Below the pieces are notes generated by a model. That model was not told the origin of the DNA and made no database searches. It worked only from the letters and a program-made list of their open reading frames with translations. Positions 55,425 to 64,000 of a stretch of 64,000 bases of DNA are shown here, in pieces; the stretch's first letter is position 1; every line of letters begins with the position of its first letter. The stretch covers positions 37,827,331-37,891,330 of the forward strand of contig OY726563.1 of assembly GCA_963383645.1 (NCBI GenBank), in the 5' to 3' direction. A program made the translations under genes and the position numbers. Source of the stretch: Muscardinus avellanarius. Taxonomy: Eukaryota; Chordata; Mammalia; Rodentia; Gliridae.

Positions 55425-55530
55425 CAAGAGTTGTGTGCATATATGTTCCTATCATTCCTATTACTCTATACCTCAGCATGATATATAATTATAATGTACT
55501 GAATAAAAGTATATTTAAAAAATTAAAAAT
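55425..55530 (+). mobile_element. L1 3'UTR fragment, diverged
   Basis: GTGTGCATATATGTTCCTAT ... ATTATAATGTACTGAATAAA ends like the local L1 3'UTR. Confidence 0.5.
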
Positions 55531-55731
55531 AAAGGGTCAACTTTTTAAAATTCACATTTTAAATGTTGTGGATTTTTTTTTTCAGTTTGAGTAACAAACA
55601 CGTCCATTGTGAACACTGATATATTATCTATGGCTATACCAAAACATAATGTGGGTAGTCCCCAACTTTTCAATGGATATTGTTTCTAAAAGTTTATGAG
55701 TAATTTATGTGTAGTAGAAAACATGTTCTCA

Positions 55732-55940
55732 GCCGGACATGTTGACACATGCTTGTAATCCCAGTACTTTGGAGGCTGACACAGATGGCAGGTTCGTGGC
55801 CAGCCTCAGATACTTAGTGAGGTCCTCCACAACTTAATGAGACCCTGTTTCAAAATAAATATTAAAAAATAGGGCTGGGGGTGTAGCTCAAAGGTAAAAT
55901 GTCCCTAGGTTCAATCCCCAGTGATGCAAAAAAGAAAGAA
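55732..55940 (+). mobile_element. B1-ID SINE
   Basis: AGCCGGACATGTTGACACAT to TCAATCCCCAGTGATGC. Confidence 0.85.
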
Positions 55941-56045
55941 AATATGTTCTCTTTAATTCATAATGAAGCTGTAAGAAAACATGATCATCCCTTCCTAATC
56001 TCCACCTTTTCTTCAGGTCTTCTCTTTAGAAAACTCAATTATTCT

Positions 56046-56205
56046 TTTTTTTTTTTTTTTGGTGAATTGTAGTCATACATCTTAATGGTATACAAGATGG
56101 TAGCGGCAAACATGCACACGTCACTCATTTAGCCCTTCCCCAATTCCCACCCATTCCCTCCCCCTCCCTCCTTCTCATGTTTGGCTTAGTGATTGACTTT
56201 AGCAC
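56046..56205 (-). mobile_element. Short L1 3' end
   Basis: Poly(T), then GTGAATTGTAGTCATACATC, a pyrimidine tract and TTGGCTTAGTGATTGAC, the reverse complement of the L1 3'UTR at 14.77-14.93 kb. Confidence 0.8.
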
Positions 56206-56539
56206 CAACTGGACAAACAAAAAACAGACAGGATGACAAAGAGAATGCTTCCCACTTGCTGGGCAATCTTCCTCCTTTCTCCCAGTCCTGTTTACACCAG
56301 TTACACCTTACTAGATACCTGCATTTGAATGATTTACAGAATCAACCAGTCTGAAACTATTCCTGCTGTCTTTAAAGCTACCCAAAAGAACAAGATGAAA
56401 TTCAGGACCACCTACTTCTTTCCTTCTCCCTTTCCTCCCACAAATAAGTATTCTTTCTCTACGTGGATACTTGGCAACAGTTGGCCTTACAAGATAAGGT
56501 CTTTACAAAATAAAATTTAAACTTTTCCAGGCATACTTT

Positions 56540-56727
56540 TTTGTGTGTGTGGTACTGGGGTTCCTGGAGTCCTTCTACCTCTGGGCTATATTCCCAGACC
56601 TATTCTCTTATATTTTTACTTGGAAACAGGGTTTCTTAAGCCAGCGCGGCTGGCTTCAGACCTACGTGATCCTCCTGTCTCTGCCTCCCAAGCAAGGGGA
56701 TTACAAGTGTGCGCCACCACGCCTGGC
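56540..56727 (-). mobile_element. B1-ID SINE, hairpin subtype, with target duplication
   Basis: CCAGGCATACTTT at about 56527-56539 and 56728-56740. The centre reads TTAAGCCAGCGCGGCTGGCT. Confidence 0.9.
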
Positions 56728-56999
56728 CCAGGCATACTTTGAGGGGTGGCAAACTTTTTTCCATAAAGGTCCAAATAGTAAATTCAGTTGCCTTGCAATA
56801 TCCACAGATTCCACATCCTAGGATTCAACTAACTGCAAACAGAAAATACCTGTGGGGGAAATGTATCTCTACTAAACATGTATAGACTATTGTTTCTTGT
56901 CACTGTTCCCTAAACAATAAAGTATAACAACTATTTACATGACACTTAAATTGAACTATGTATTTTAAGTAATTTAGAGATAACTTAAAATATATAGGA

Positions 57000-57192
57000 A
57001 GCTGGTATGGTGGTGTCTGACTGTAATTCCAGTACTTGGGAGGCTGAGATAGGAGGATCACAGGTTGGAGACTAGCCTCTGTAATTCAGCAAGTCTCAGC
57101 AACCTAGAGAGATACTGTTTCAAAACAAAAAACAAAAAGGGCTGGGGGTGTGGCTCACAGGTAAAATGACTCTGCCTTCAATCCTGAGTATC
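57000..57192 (+). mobile_element. B1-ID SINE ending in a G run
   Basis: GCTGGTATGGTGGTGTCTGA ... CTTCAATCCTGAGTATC, then 27 G. Confidence 0.75.
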
Positions 57193-57219
57193 GGGGGGGG
57201 GGGGGGGGGGGGGGGGGGG
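57193..57219 (+). repeat. 27-base G homopolymer
   Basis: Uninterrupted G run at the SINE's 3' end, where an A-rich tail is expected. Confidence 0.9.
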
Positions 57220-57413
57220 ATAAAGGAAGATGTGCACAGGTTCTATGCAGATACTATACCATTTTGTATAGGGTAGATTTTGGTATCTACAGGAGTTCCT
57301 GGAACAAGTCTCTCATGGATACAGAGGGACAAGTATATTTTAGGCTTTGTCATCCATCTATGATCTTCATTTCTTCTTCTTCCTCCTCCTCCTCCAACAA
57401 TCCTTTAAAAACT

Positions 57414-57612
57414 GACGGGCCCGGTGGCACAGGCTTGTAATTCCAGCTACTTGAGAGAGGCTGAGAGAGGAGGGTTGTAGGCTTAATGCCAGACTCAGCA
57501 GCTTATCAAGGCTCTCAGTAACTTAGTGAGCCCTTGTTTCGAAATTTAAAAAAGGGGTGTTGAGGGTGCAGCTTAGAGGTAGAATGTGTGCGCATGCGCG
57601 CGCGCGCGCGCG

Positions 57613-57655
<43 letters not shown>
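57414..57655 (+). mobile_element. SINE with (CG)n(CA)n tail
   Basis: GGGCCCGGTGGCACAGGCTT ... GAGGTAGAATGTGTG, then alternating GC at 57592-57620 and CA at 57621-57654. Confidence 0.8.
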
Positions 57656-57658
<3 letters not shown>

Positions 57659-58433
57659 TGAGGATGTAACTTCGGGGGGAAAAAAGATGCCTATGTCTCT
57701 CACCTCAATAATCTCATTTAAAAAACAACTCCAAAGATATTATAAAGAGTTCTTATGATTAAAACATTTTCATTTTAAGGTTGGCTTTTGTTTTGTTTTC
57801 CATACTGAAAGTGAATAGGAACAACAGGGGAAAATGGATAGTGTCCAACAACAGGTGAACAGTTAAGGAAATTACAGAACATTATGTTTTTAAAGGCCAA
57901 TAACAGGAAAGTGCTCAAGTGAAAAAAATTTATATCAAGTTATATATATAGTTTTATTACGCATTATTTATTCAATTTCTGCTCAAATGTGTTATGACAT
58001 GATAATGGATTGCATTGCAGACCTCATTCTGGCCCTTTGGCATTTATCCCCACAATATGAATGGCTTATAAGGTAGTGATAAAATAGGACTGGATGGAAA
58101 AGTAAGCAAAGATAGCCAGGAAAACTCTGGAAAGGAACGACAATGAGAGAGGACTAATCCAACCAGTAAAAAATGTCATTTTAACCAATTTTTAGGTCAC
58201 CAATTAAAGCATATGATACTGATACATGAACAAAGGACCAGAATAAACAGTTCAGAAATAAAAATAAAAAGGGCCAAAATAAGGTATGCAATGTAATCCA
58301 TTAAAGTATCATTTCATAATGGCTTTTTAGCAGAAATTGAATGATGTGTAATAAAACTACCTATGACTTGACATAAATTTAGTATAGGTAGAATCTTAAA
58401 TCAGATAAAGATGGGCTTTATTAAAAACTCTTA
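57656..58433. other. Unassigned intergenic sequence
   Basis: AT-rich; parts (ATTTATCCCCACAATATGAA, ACATGATAATGGATTGC) may be old L1 but are too diverged to call. Confidence 0.35.
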
Positions 58434-58925
58434 TGCCAGGTGTGGTGGCACATGCTCGTAATCCTAATAATTGGGAGGCTGAGACAGGAGGAACACAGGT
58501 TGGAAGCCGGCTTAAACAATTTAGTGAGGCTTTAGTGAGGCCCCCCGCAACTAAGTGAGACCTTGTTTCCAAATAAGAAATAAAATCAGGCTGAGGGTTT
58601 AGCTCAGAGGTAGAATGCTTCTGGATTCAATCCCCAGTGCCACAAAAAATAAGTAAATGAAAACTATTATTAAAAAACTAAGGTTGAGCCAGGTGTGGTA
58701 GCACACGCTTGTAATCCCAGCATTTGGGAGGCTGAGCCAGGAGGATCGCAGTTCTCAGATGGCCTCAGCTACTTAGTGAGGCTCTTTGCAACTCAGTGAG
58801 ACCCTGTTTCAAAATAAAGAATAAAAAATCCAATGGGGAATGTAGATCCCTAGATTCCTAGTACCACAAAAGAAAGAAAGGAAGAAAAGAAAGAAAGAAA
58901 GAAAGAAAAAAAGAAAGAAAAAAAG
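58434..58925 (+). mobile_element. Two B1-ID SINEs and a (GAAA)n tail
   Basis: Dimers at 58434-58655 and 58688-58868; GAAA/AAAG repeats at 58869-58925. Confidence 0.8.
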
Positions 58926-58929
58926 AGAT

Positions 58930-59200
58930 GAGATATATCTGATCTACTCCTACAACATATACCAGGATGAACTCCAAATGGTTCCAGCAGCTAGATGTAG
59001 AAACTGAAACAATAAAAAGACTGGAAGAAAATATGGGCAAGTTCCTTTGTAACTTTGCAGTGAGAATAGCCTTTTATGAATAACTCAAAAGATTTTTAAA
59101 TTTGACTATGTAAAAATTAAACATAAGCACTTTAAAAAAGTGAAGTCAAAAAACAAATTACAAACTGGGAATCACATTTGAAGTTCATATAAAAGATAAA
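58930..59200 (+). mobile_element. Old L1 ORF2 fragment
   Basis: CCAGGATGAACTCCAAATGG ... AACAATAAAAAGACTGGAAG ... AAAATTAAACATAAGCAC corresponds to the ORF2 C-terminal half. Confidence 0.6.
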
Positions 59201-59204
59201 GGGC

Positions 59205-59290
59205 TAGCCAGGCATGATGGCACATGCCTGTAATCCCAGTACTTGGGAGGCTGGGATAGATCACAGGTTTGAGGCTGGCTTCAGAAACTT
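59205..59290 (+). mobile_element. SINE 5' fragment
   Basis: AGCCAGGCATGATGGCACAT ... TTTGAGGCTGGCTTCAG. The right half is missing. Confidence 0.7.
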
Positions 59291-59721
59291 CTCTCTTTTG
59301 AGTCTCAAAAGAGAAATGCCCATAAACCAAAACAAATAGCTCATGAGCAATCCAGCCCCTATCCTTGACCATCTGTCTTTGCTTGTGGCTTAAGGACTGG
59401 CTCATGACAAAGCAACAAAATCACAAGATGAACACCAGGCACCTAGAGGAACTACTTTAGGGAGCATGTGCATTAGAGACTGCAGTGACTGAGAAATGAC
59501 CCTAGTTCATTATAACAGTAAGATGCACATCCCTATTCTGAATAGCAATTTAAGATGTTAATGAGACATGCCATATAGAAAGTAGCATGATTAGACCATG
59601 TGAGGGAAGGACAATGAGCAAGTGCAAGGAAAAGTGGCACAAAATTGTGGAACCCTCTCCTGACTCTACCTCTAGTTCAGCCCCCTGGCTACTATCCCTC
59701 TAGACCCTCTAGAAATGTTAA

Positions 59722-59900
59722 AACCCAACAGGCACAATGGTACATACCTATAATCCCAGTATGTAGGAGACTGAGACATGATGATTGCAGGTTTGAGGCC
59801 ATCCTCAGCAACGTAGCAAGATAGCTTAAAGGTAGAATACCCCAGATTCTATCCTCAGTAACTAACACACACACGCACACGCACGCACACGCACACACAT
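59722..59900 (+). mobile_element. B1-ID SINE with (CA/CG)n tail
   Basis: AACAGGCACAATGGTACATA ... CTATCCTCAGTAAC, then ACACGCACGCAC-type repeats at 59863-59900. Confidence 0.7.
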
Positions 59901-60412
59901 GCCACACACCATTAAAAGCCCAGACCAGACCAAGACAAGGTGTGTCTCTGTCTCTGTCTCTGTCTCTCCCTGAGACTCCCAAGAATTCTTCAGGGTATAC
60001 TTTCCCTTTATAATGAACCTTGCTCTGCTACTCATACCTGATAAGTCCTCAAATTTTTTTCTGCAAAGTGGTCAAGAACCTGGAAGGTTCAAGTAGAGTT
60101 CTTCTCTGCTCCTGGAGCCTTCTTCAGACCCCCATATGGTGACAAATGTATAAAGTTATTCAGCTTAGCACTGTTAGGAATAGAAAATCATTGGAAAAAT
60201 CCCAAGTACCTAGCACTATGATCCCAGTTAATAAACCACAGAATAACCACACAGGCACAGCTGCCATGAATGGATAAACAGGAACAAGGAAGTCTACTGT
60301 TTCCTGATATGGAAAACTAAATAGGATAATTGTTAAAAGGGAAAGATACATAAGCAAGATACAGAACAGCATGTAACCATTTGTTTGAATAACTTTATTG
60401 AAATATAATTCA

Positions 60413-60516
60413 TGCACTGGATGTGATGGCACATGTCTATAATCCCAGTTTTTGGGAGGCTGAGACAGGAGGATTGCAGGTTCGCAGCCAGTATCAGTAA
60501 CTTAGCGAGAGTGTTT

Positions 60517-60555
<39 letters not shown>

Positions 60556-60995
60556 TACTAGGGGTGAAACCCAGGGGCCTTCTACCTCCAGGCTACACTC
60601 CCAGACCTATTTTATATTTTATTTGGAAAACAGGGTCTCACTAAGTTGTTGAAAGCCTAAGTAGTTGAGGCTGGCTTTAAGCCGTCATGATCCTCCTGTC
60701 TCAGCCTTCCAAGTGCAGGGATTACAAGTGTGCGCCACCACGCCCGGCTGTGAGACTGTTTCAAAATAAAAAATAGGTATTCTGTACTCTCCAAGTTCTG
60801 TTTAGGTTAGTATCTGAGCATGTGGCTAAGTGGGGTTTCTTTTTGATCCAGGCATTTTGCTGGGTAGAGGCTCATAGGATAAGAAACATGGCATCAATTT
60901 TAATAAACTTCTGAATAAAAACCAAAATAAAAAACAGAAATGAGGATGTAGCTCAGAGGTATAAAGCCTCTAAGTTCAGCCTCCAGTACCCAAAA
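60413..60995 (+). mobile_element. Plus-strand SINE interrupted by an antisense SINE
   Basis: B1 half 60413-60515, (TG)n at 60519-60553, antisense dimer 60554-60750, then the outer SINE's GAGACTGTTTCAAAATAAAA. A separate ID-like piece is at 60935-60990. Confidence 0.75.
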
Positions 60996-61117
60996 GAAAA
61001 AAAAAAAAGAAAAAAGAAAATGAAAAGAAAAAGAAATATAATTCATACACCATACAATTTATCCATTTGAAGCATACAGTTTTTAGTATATTATCAAGTT
61101 TTACATTATCAGTTTTT

Positions 61118-61302
61118 GTGTGTGTGATACTTGGAGTTGAACCCAGGGGCATTCTACCTCTAAACTACATATCCAGCCCTTTTTAATTTTTTTATTTTGA
61201 AAAGATCAGAGTCTTGCTAAGTTAGAGGCTATCCTCGAACCTGCTGTCCTATTTTAGCCTCACAAGTATTGGGATTATAAGTATGCACCATCACACCTGG
61301 TT
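61118..61302 (-). mobile_element. B1-ID SINE in old L1
   Basis: TGTGATACTTGGAGTTGAAC ... CACCATCACACCTGGTT. Flanked by ATTATCA(A/G)TTTTT. Confidence 0.75.
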
Positions 61303-61578
61303 ACATTATCAATTTTTAAAACACATACATACGGTAAAAATTGCCATTTTAAGCCCTTTTAGCAATGGGGCTTAAGCATTAAGTTGCATTAAGTACATTG
61401 ACAAGAGTATACAACCATCACTGCTATTTCCAAAGGCTTTTCATCACCCTAAGCAGAAACTCTGTAATCATCAAGCAATAACTCCCCATTCTCCCTCCCT
61501 CCAGACCCTAGTAACCTCTAGTTGACTTTGTCTTTTATGAATTTGCCTCTCCAAAGTACCTCTTATAACTGAAATCAG

Positions 61579-61656
61579 AGACTGAGGGTATAACTCAGTG
61601 GTAGAGATCTTGCCTAGTATTTACAAGGCCCTTGGATCCATCCTAAGTACTAAAAA
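61579..61656 (+). mobile_element. ID-like monomer
   Basis: GACTGAGGGTATAACTCAGT ... CCCTTGGATCCATCC. Confidence 0.7.
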
Positions 61657-62117
61657 AGATGGGTTGAATCTTACGGTATTTGTCCTTTTGTGTCTGGCTT
61701 ATTTTATTTAGCATAATAATTCCAAGATCCATTCTACTGGAGCACACACCAGAACTTCATTCCTTTTTATGAGTAAATAACATCCCATTGTATGGATAGA
61801 CCACATTTTGGTTGCCCATTCATCTATGATGGAAATTTTATTTTCACATTTTGCCTATTATAAGTGATACTCAATGAACATTGGTATACAAGTCTCTGAA
61901 CATTGACATACAGATCTGTTCAAATCCCTTCCCAGTAAACTTTTTTGAAATGATCTTTAGTCGTAACATACATATTTGCTTATAGTTTATACCTGTATAC
62001 AAAATCACTGGAAGAATATGCAAGATGTGGGTAAAAGTGGTTGAAGGTAGGGAAAATACAGGGTAATGATGTGGAATTAAGACTTCTCATTAGGTGCAAG
62101 TTTTTATATGGTTTTAA

Positions 62118-62298
62118 TTTTTATTGTTAGTACTGAGAATTGAACCCAGGAGCATTCTATCTCTAAGCTACACCTCCAAGCCCTATTTATTTTTTATTCT
62201 GAAATAAGGTCTCACTAAGTTGGCTTCGAACCTGCAATCCTCCCATCTCAGCCTCCTAAGTACTGGGGTTACAGGCATGTACCACCACATTTGGCTTA
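62118..62298 (-). mobile_element. B1-ID SINE
   Basis: TTGTTAGTACTGAGAATTGA ... GTACCACCACATTTGGCTT. Confidence 0.75.
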
Positions 62299-62845
62299 GT
62301 TTTAATATCTGACAATACTAAATGTATTACCTAAGTAAAAAATTCAAATCTTGAGACATTCTTGGCTTAGTAATAATAAGTGGTCTATTAATAAAAGTAG
62401 AAACGTATATATGAGGGAGGGTAGAGGAGCTAAACAAAACCGAATAGCAAGTTACCCACTGTCTAGTTAATAAACTTCATACAAGTTCAAATTGAGTAAA
62501 GAATAATTTAGCTACTTAATTCACTCAATGATGTTGTAACAATGTCTTAAGTTTTTCCTATATGTGAGAGACAGGAATGTCAAACTATATTGATAATTTT
62601 AAGGTAATATTTATATTAAAATAATGATTCTTGTAAATAGCACATAGCATCATCAATAATGTTATATTACGGTTTTTCAAATTATGATATCCTGAGGTGG
62701 AAAATAAAAAGATACCTTCCATAGGACAAAAATGATGGTTGAAAAAATCAGTTGCTCAAGGAAGTAAATGAAATATAAAGGTGAATTTTCCTGGGTCCAT
62801 CGGGAATGAATAGCATTTGACAGAGAAGTAAAAACTCAGAGTGCC
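62299..62845. other. Intergenic sequence, nothing recognised
   Basis: AT-rich, no recognised repeat or coding signal. Confidence 0.5.
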
Positions 62846-63072
62846 GCCAGGCATGGTGGCACACGCTTGTAATCCCCGCGCTTGGGAGGCTGAGACAGGA
62901 GGATTGCACGTTTTCGAAGCCAGCCTCAGCTACTTAGTGAGGCTCTCAGCAACTTAGTGAGACCCTGTTTCCAAATAAAAAGATAAAAAAGGTCTGGGAG
63001 TATAGCCCAGAGGTAGAAAGCCTCTGGGTTCCACCCCCAGTACAACCAAAAAAATAAATAAATAAAATAAAA
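62846..63072 (+). mobile_element. B1-ID SINE, intermediate type, with target duplication
   Basis: AACTCAGAGTGCC at about 62833-62845 and 63071-63083. The centre is normal while the ID half is GGTCTGGGAGTATAGCCCAG. Confidence 0.9.
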
Positions 63073-63083
63073 CTCAGAGTGCC

Positions 63084-63764
63084 TCCCATTTCCTTCCAGA
63101 AAAGCAGGATTTTAATGACTCAGAAGCCATACTCTCTTACTGTGAACCAGAAAACCCCAGAGCATGAGAGGAACAACTCATTTTTCAAAGAAAGGCATAG
63201 AAAAAAGAAATCAAAGTTAATAATAATGTTATCCAATTATTTAACAAAAGGAAAAAGAAAGTAGCCCTCATCTCAGATCAGTAAACACACTCCTATTAAA
63301 GACTACACAGGAGAACCTGTTCAGGAGTCTGATGGAGAAGGGAAACAATCTGCAATCAGATACAAATCCTTAAAGTCACAGGCAAAATTGCTGTGGCACC
63401 TGGCTGATCAAAGGCTATCCAAAGCGTGTTGACCAGTCCTTGAAGCTTCCTTCTGTGGCTTTCTCTTTTCTGGCTAGCTTTTCCTGTAGCTCAACACACA
63501 CCCTCAGGGGATTAGAAGCAAGCACGTAGCCAGTGCAGTCAGCCCTAAGCATTTTAGGAGACTGGAAGGCTGCCAACAGCCCCACTCCCTGATGTAAGCC
63601 TTCCTGCCCATAGCAGATTTCAAAACAACATTGTTCACTCCAAAAGATCTAGTGCATTCTGACAGTTCTTGGTTAAAGTGGGTCTGTTTTTTCAGGGTAC
63701 TTTAAAAGTTCAGACACCCTACATTGAATGGAGAAACATCAAAAACAGCAAGCCATTGAAAACA
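63084..63764. other. Intergenic sequence, nothing recognised
   Basis: No recognised repeat. A short plus-strand frame at 63079-63264 has no family signal. Confidence 0.45.
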
Positions 63765-64000
63765 AAATGAGGTGTACAAGCCTGTAATTACAGAAAATGG
63801 GAGGAAAAACAGAAAGATCATAGGCTCAAAGCCAGCCTCAGCAACTTATTGAGGCCCTCAGCAATTTAGTAAGACCCTGTTTCAAAATAAAAAATAAGCC
63901 AGGCATGGTGGCAATATGCCTATAATCCCAGTATTTGGGAGACTGAGACAGAAGGATCACAGGTTTAAGACCAGCCTCAGCAATTTAACAAGACCCTGTT
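63765..64000 (+). mobile_element. Two SINEs, the last cut by the window edge
   Basis: A B1 half at about 63765-63893, then AGCCAGGCATGGTGGCAATA from 63897 to the end. Confidence 0.75.

Larger units (their letters stand above)
61020..61935 (-). mobile_element. Old L1 3' region, antisense, with SINE insertions
   Basis: Text such as ATAATTCATACACCATACAA, CTTTTGTGTCTGGCTTATTT and CATTCCTTTTTATGAGTAAA is the antisense L1M 3' region. An antisense SINE (61118-61302) and an ID monomer (61579-61655) interrupt it. Confidence 0.7.

Noticed and set aside
1..64000. CRISPR array, operon, riboswitch or prokaryotic element
   Set aside because: Spliced gene, SINE/L1/LTR content and base composition show mammalian nuclear DNA; none of these was seen.

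Overview
This is a mammalian nuclear genomic window. It is AT-rich and packed with retrotransposons, with one spliced gene whose introns all have GT/AG ends. The commonest repeat is a composite SINE: a 7SL/B1-like left half joined to an ID-like (tRNA-Ala-derived) right half. That combination points to a rodent outside the mouse/rat group, carrying B1-ID dimers of the kind known from squirrel-, dormouse- and beaver-related lineages. The species cannot be fixed from the sequence alone. FUNDC1 is X-linked in human and mouse, so this is probably X-chromosome sequence (inference).

Gene. The only gene I can support is a complete FUNDC1, the outer-mitochondrial-membrane mitophagy receptor. It lies on the minus strand from 50024 (ATG) to 31376 (stop) in five coding exons: 49997-50024, 48961-49117, 43905-43980, 35636-35764 and 31376-31453. 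The spliced CDS is 468 nt and encodes 155 aa with all phases consistent. It starts in a CpG-rich promoter (about 49.78-50.29 kb) with a near-consensus NRF1 site, GC boxes and a ZNF143-like motif.

Layout. 0-16 kb is intergenic repeat sequence: old L1 fragments, SINE clusters, simple repeats, two LTR-like stretches, and a 4.7-kb 5'-truncated L1 (10.2-14.9 kb) that landed inside an older antisense L1 and was then hit by SINEs. 16.6-19.45 kb (minus) holds a chimeric HAL1-like L1. 19.5-31.3 kb is SINEs, L1 3' ends, MaLR-type LTRs and a perfect 94-bp tandem duplication. 31.4-50.0 kb is FUNDC1, whose intron 3 holds a second copy of the chimeric element (37.36-40.13 kb, plus) and a perfect 138-bp tandem duplication. 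50.3-64 kb, upstream of FUNDC1, holds two same-family solo LTRs with different 5-bp target duplications, a MaLR LTR, SINEs, old L1 pieces, a 27-G run and a (CG)n(CA)n tract.

Main discovery. The elements at 16.6-19.45 kb and 37.36-40.13 kb share one unusual architecture: L1 5'UTR, ORF1 with its stop codon, about 0.9 kb of ORF2 sequence in inverted orientation, a sense L1 3'UTR, then poly(A). Both internal junctions coincide in the two copies, while the flanks and target-site duplications differ. This looks like a chimera that has moved as a unit, a half-L1 carrying an antisense ORF2 segment. A second discovery is a SINE subfamily whose centre is replaced by a palindromic hairpin.
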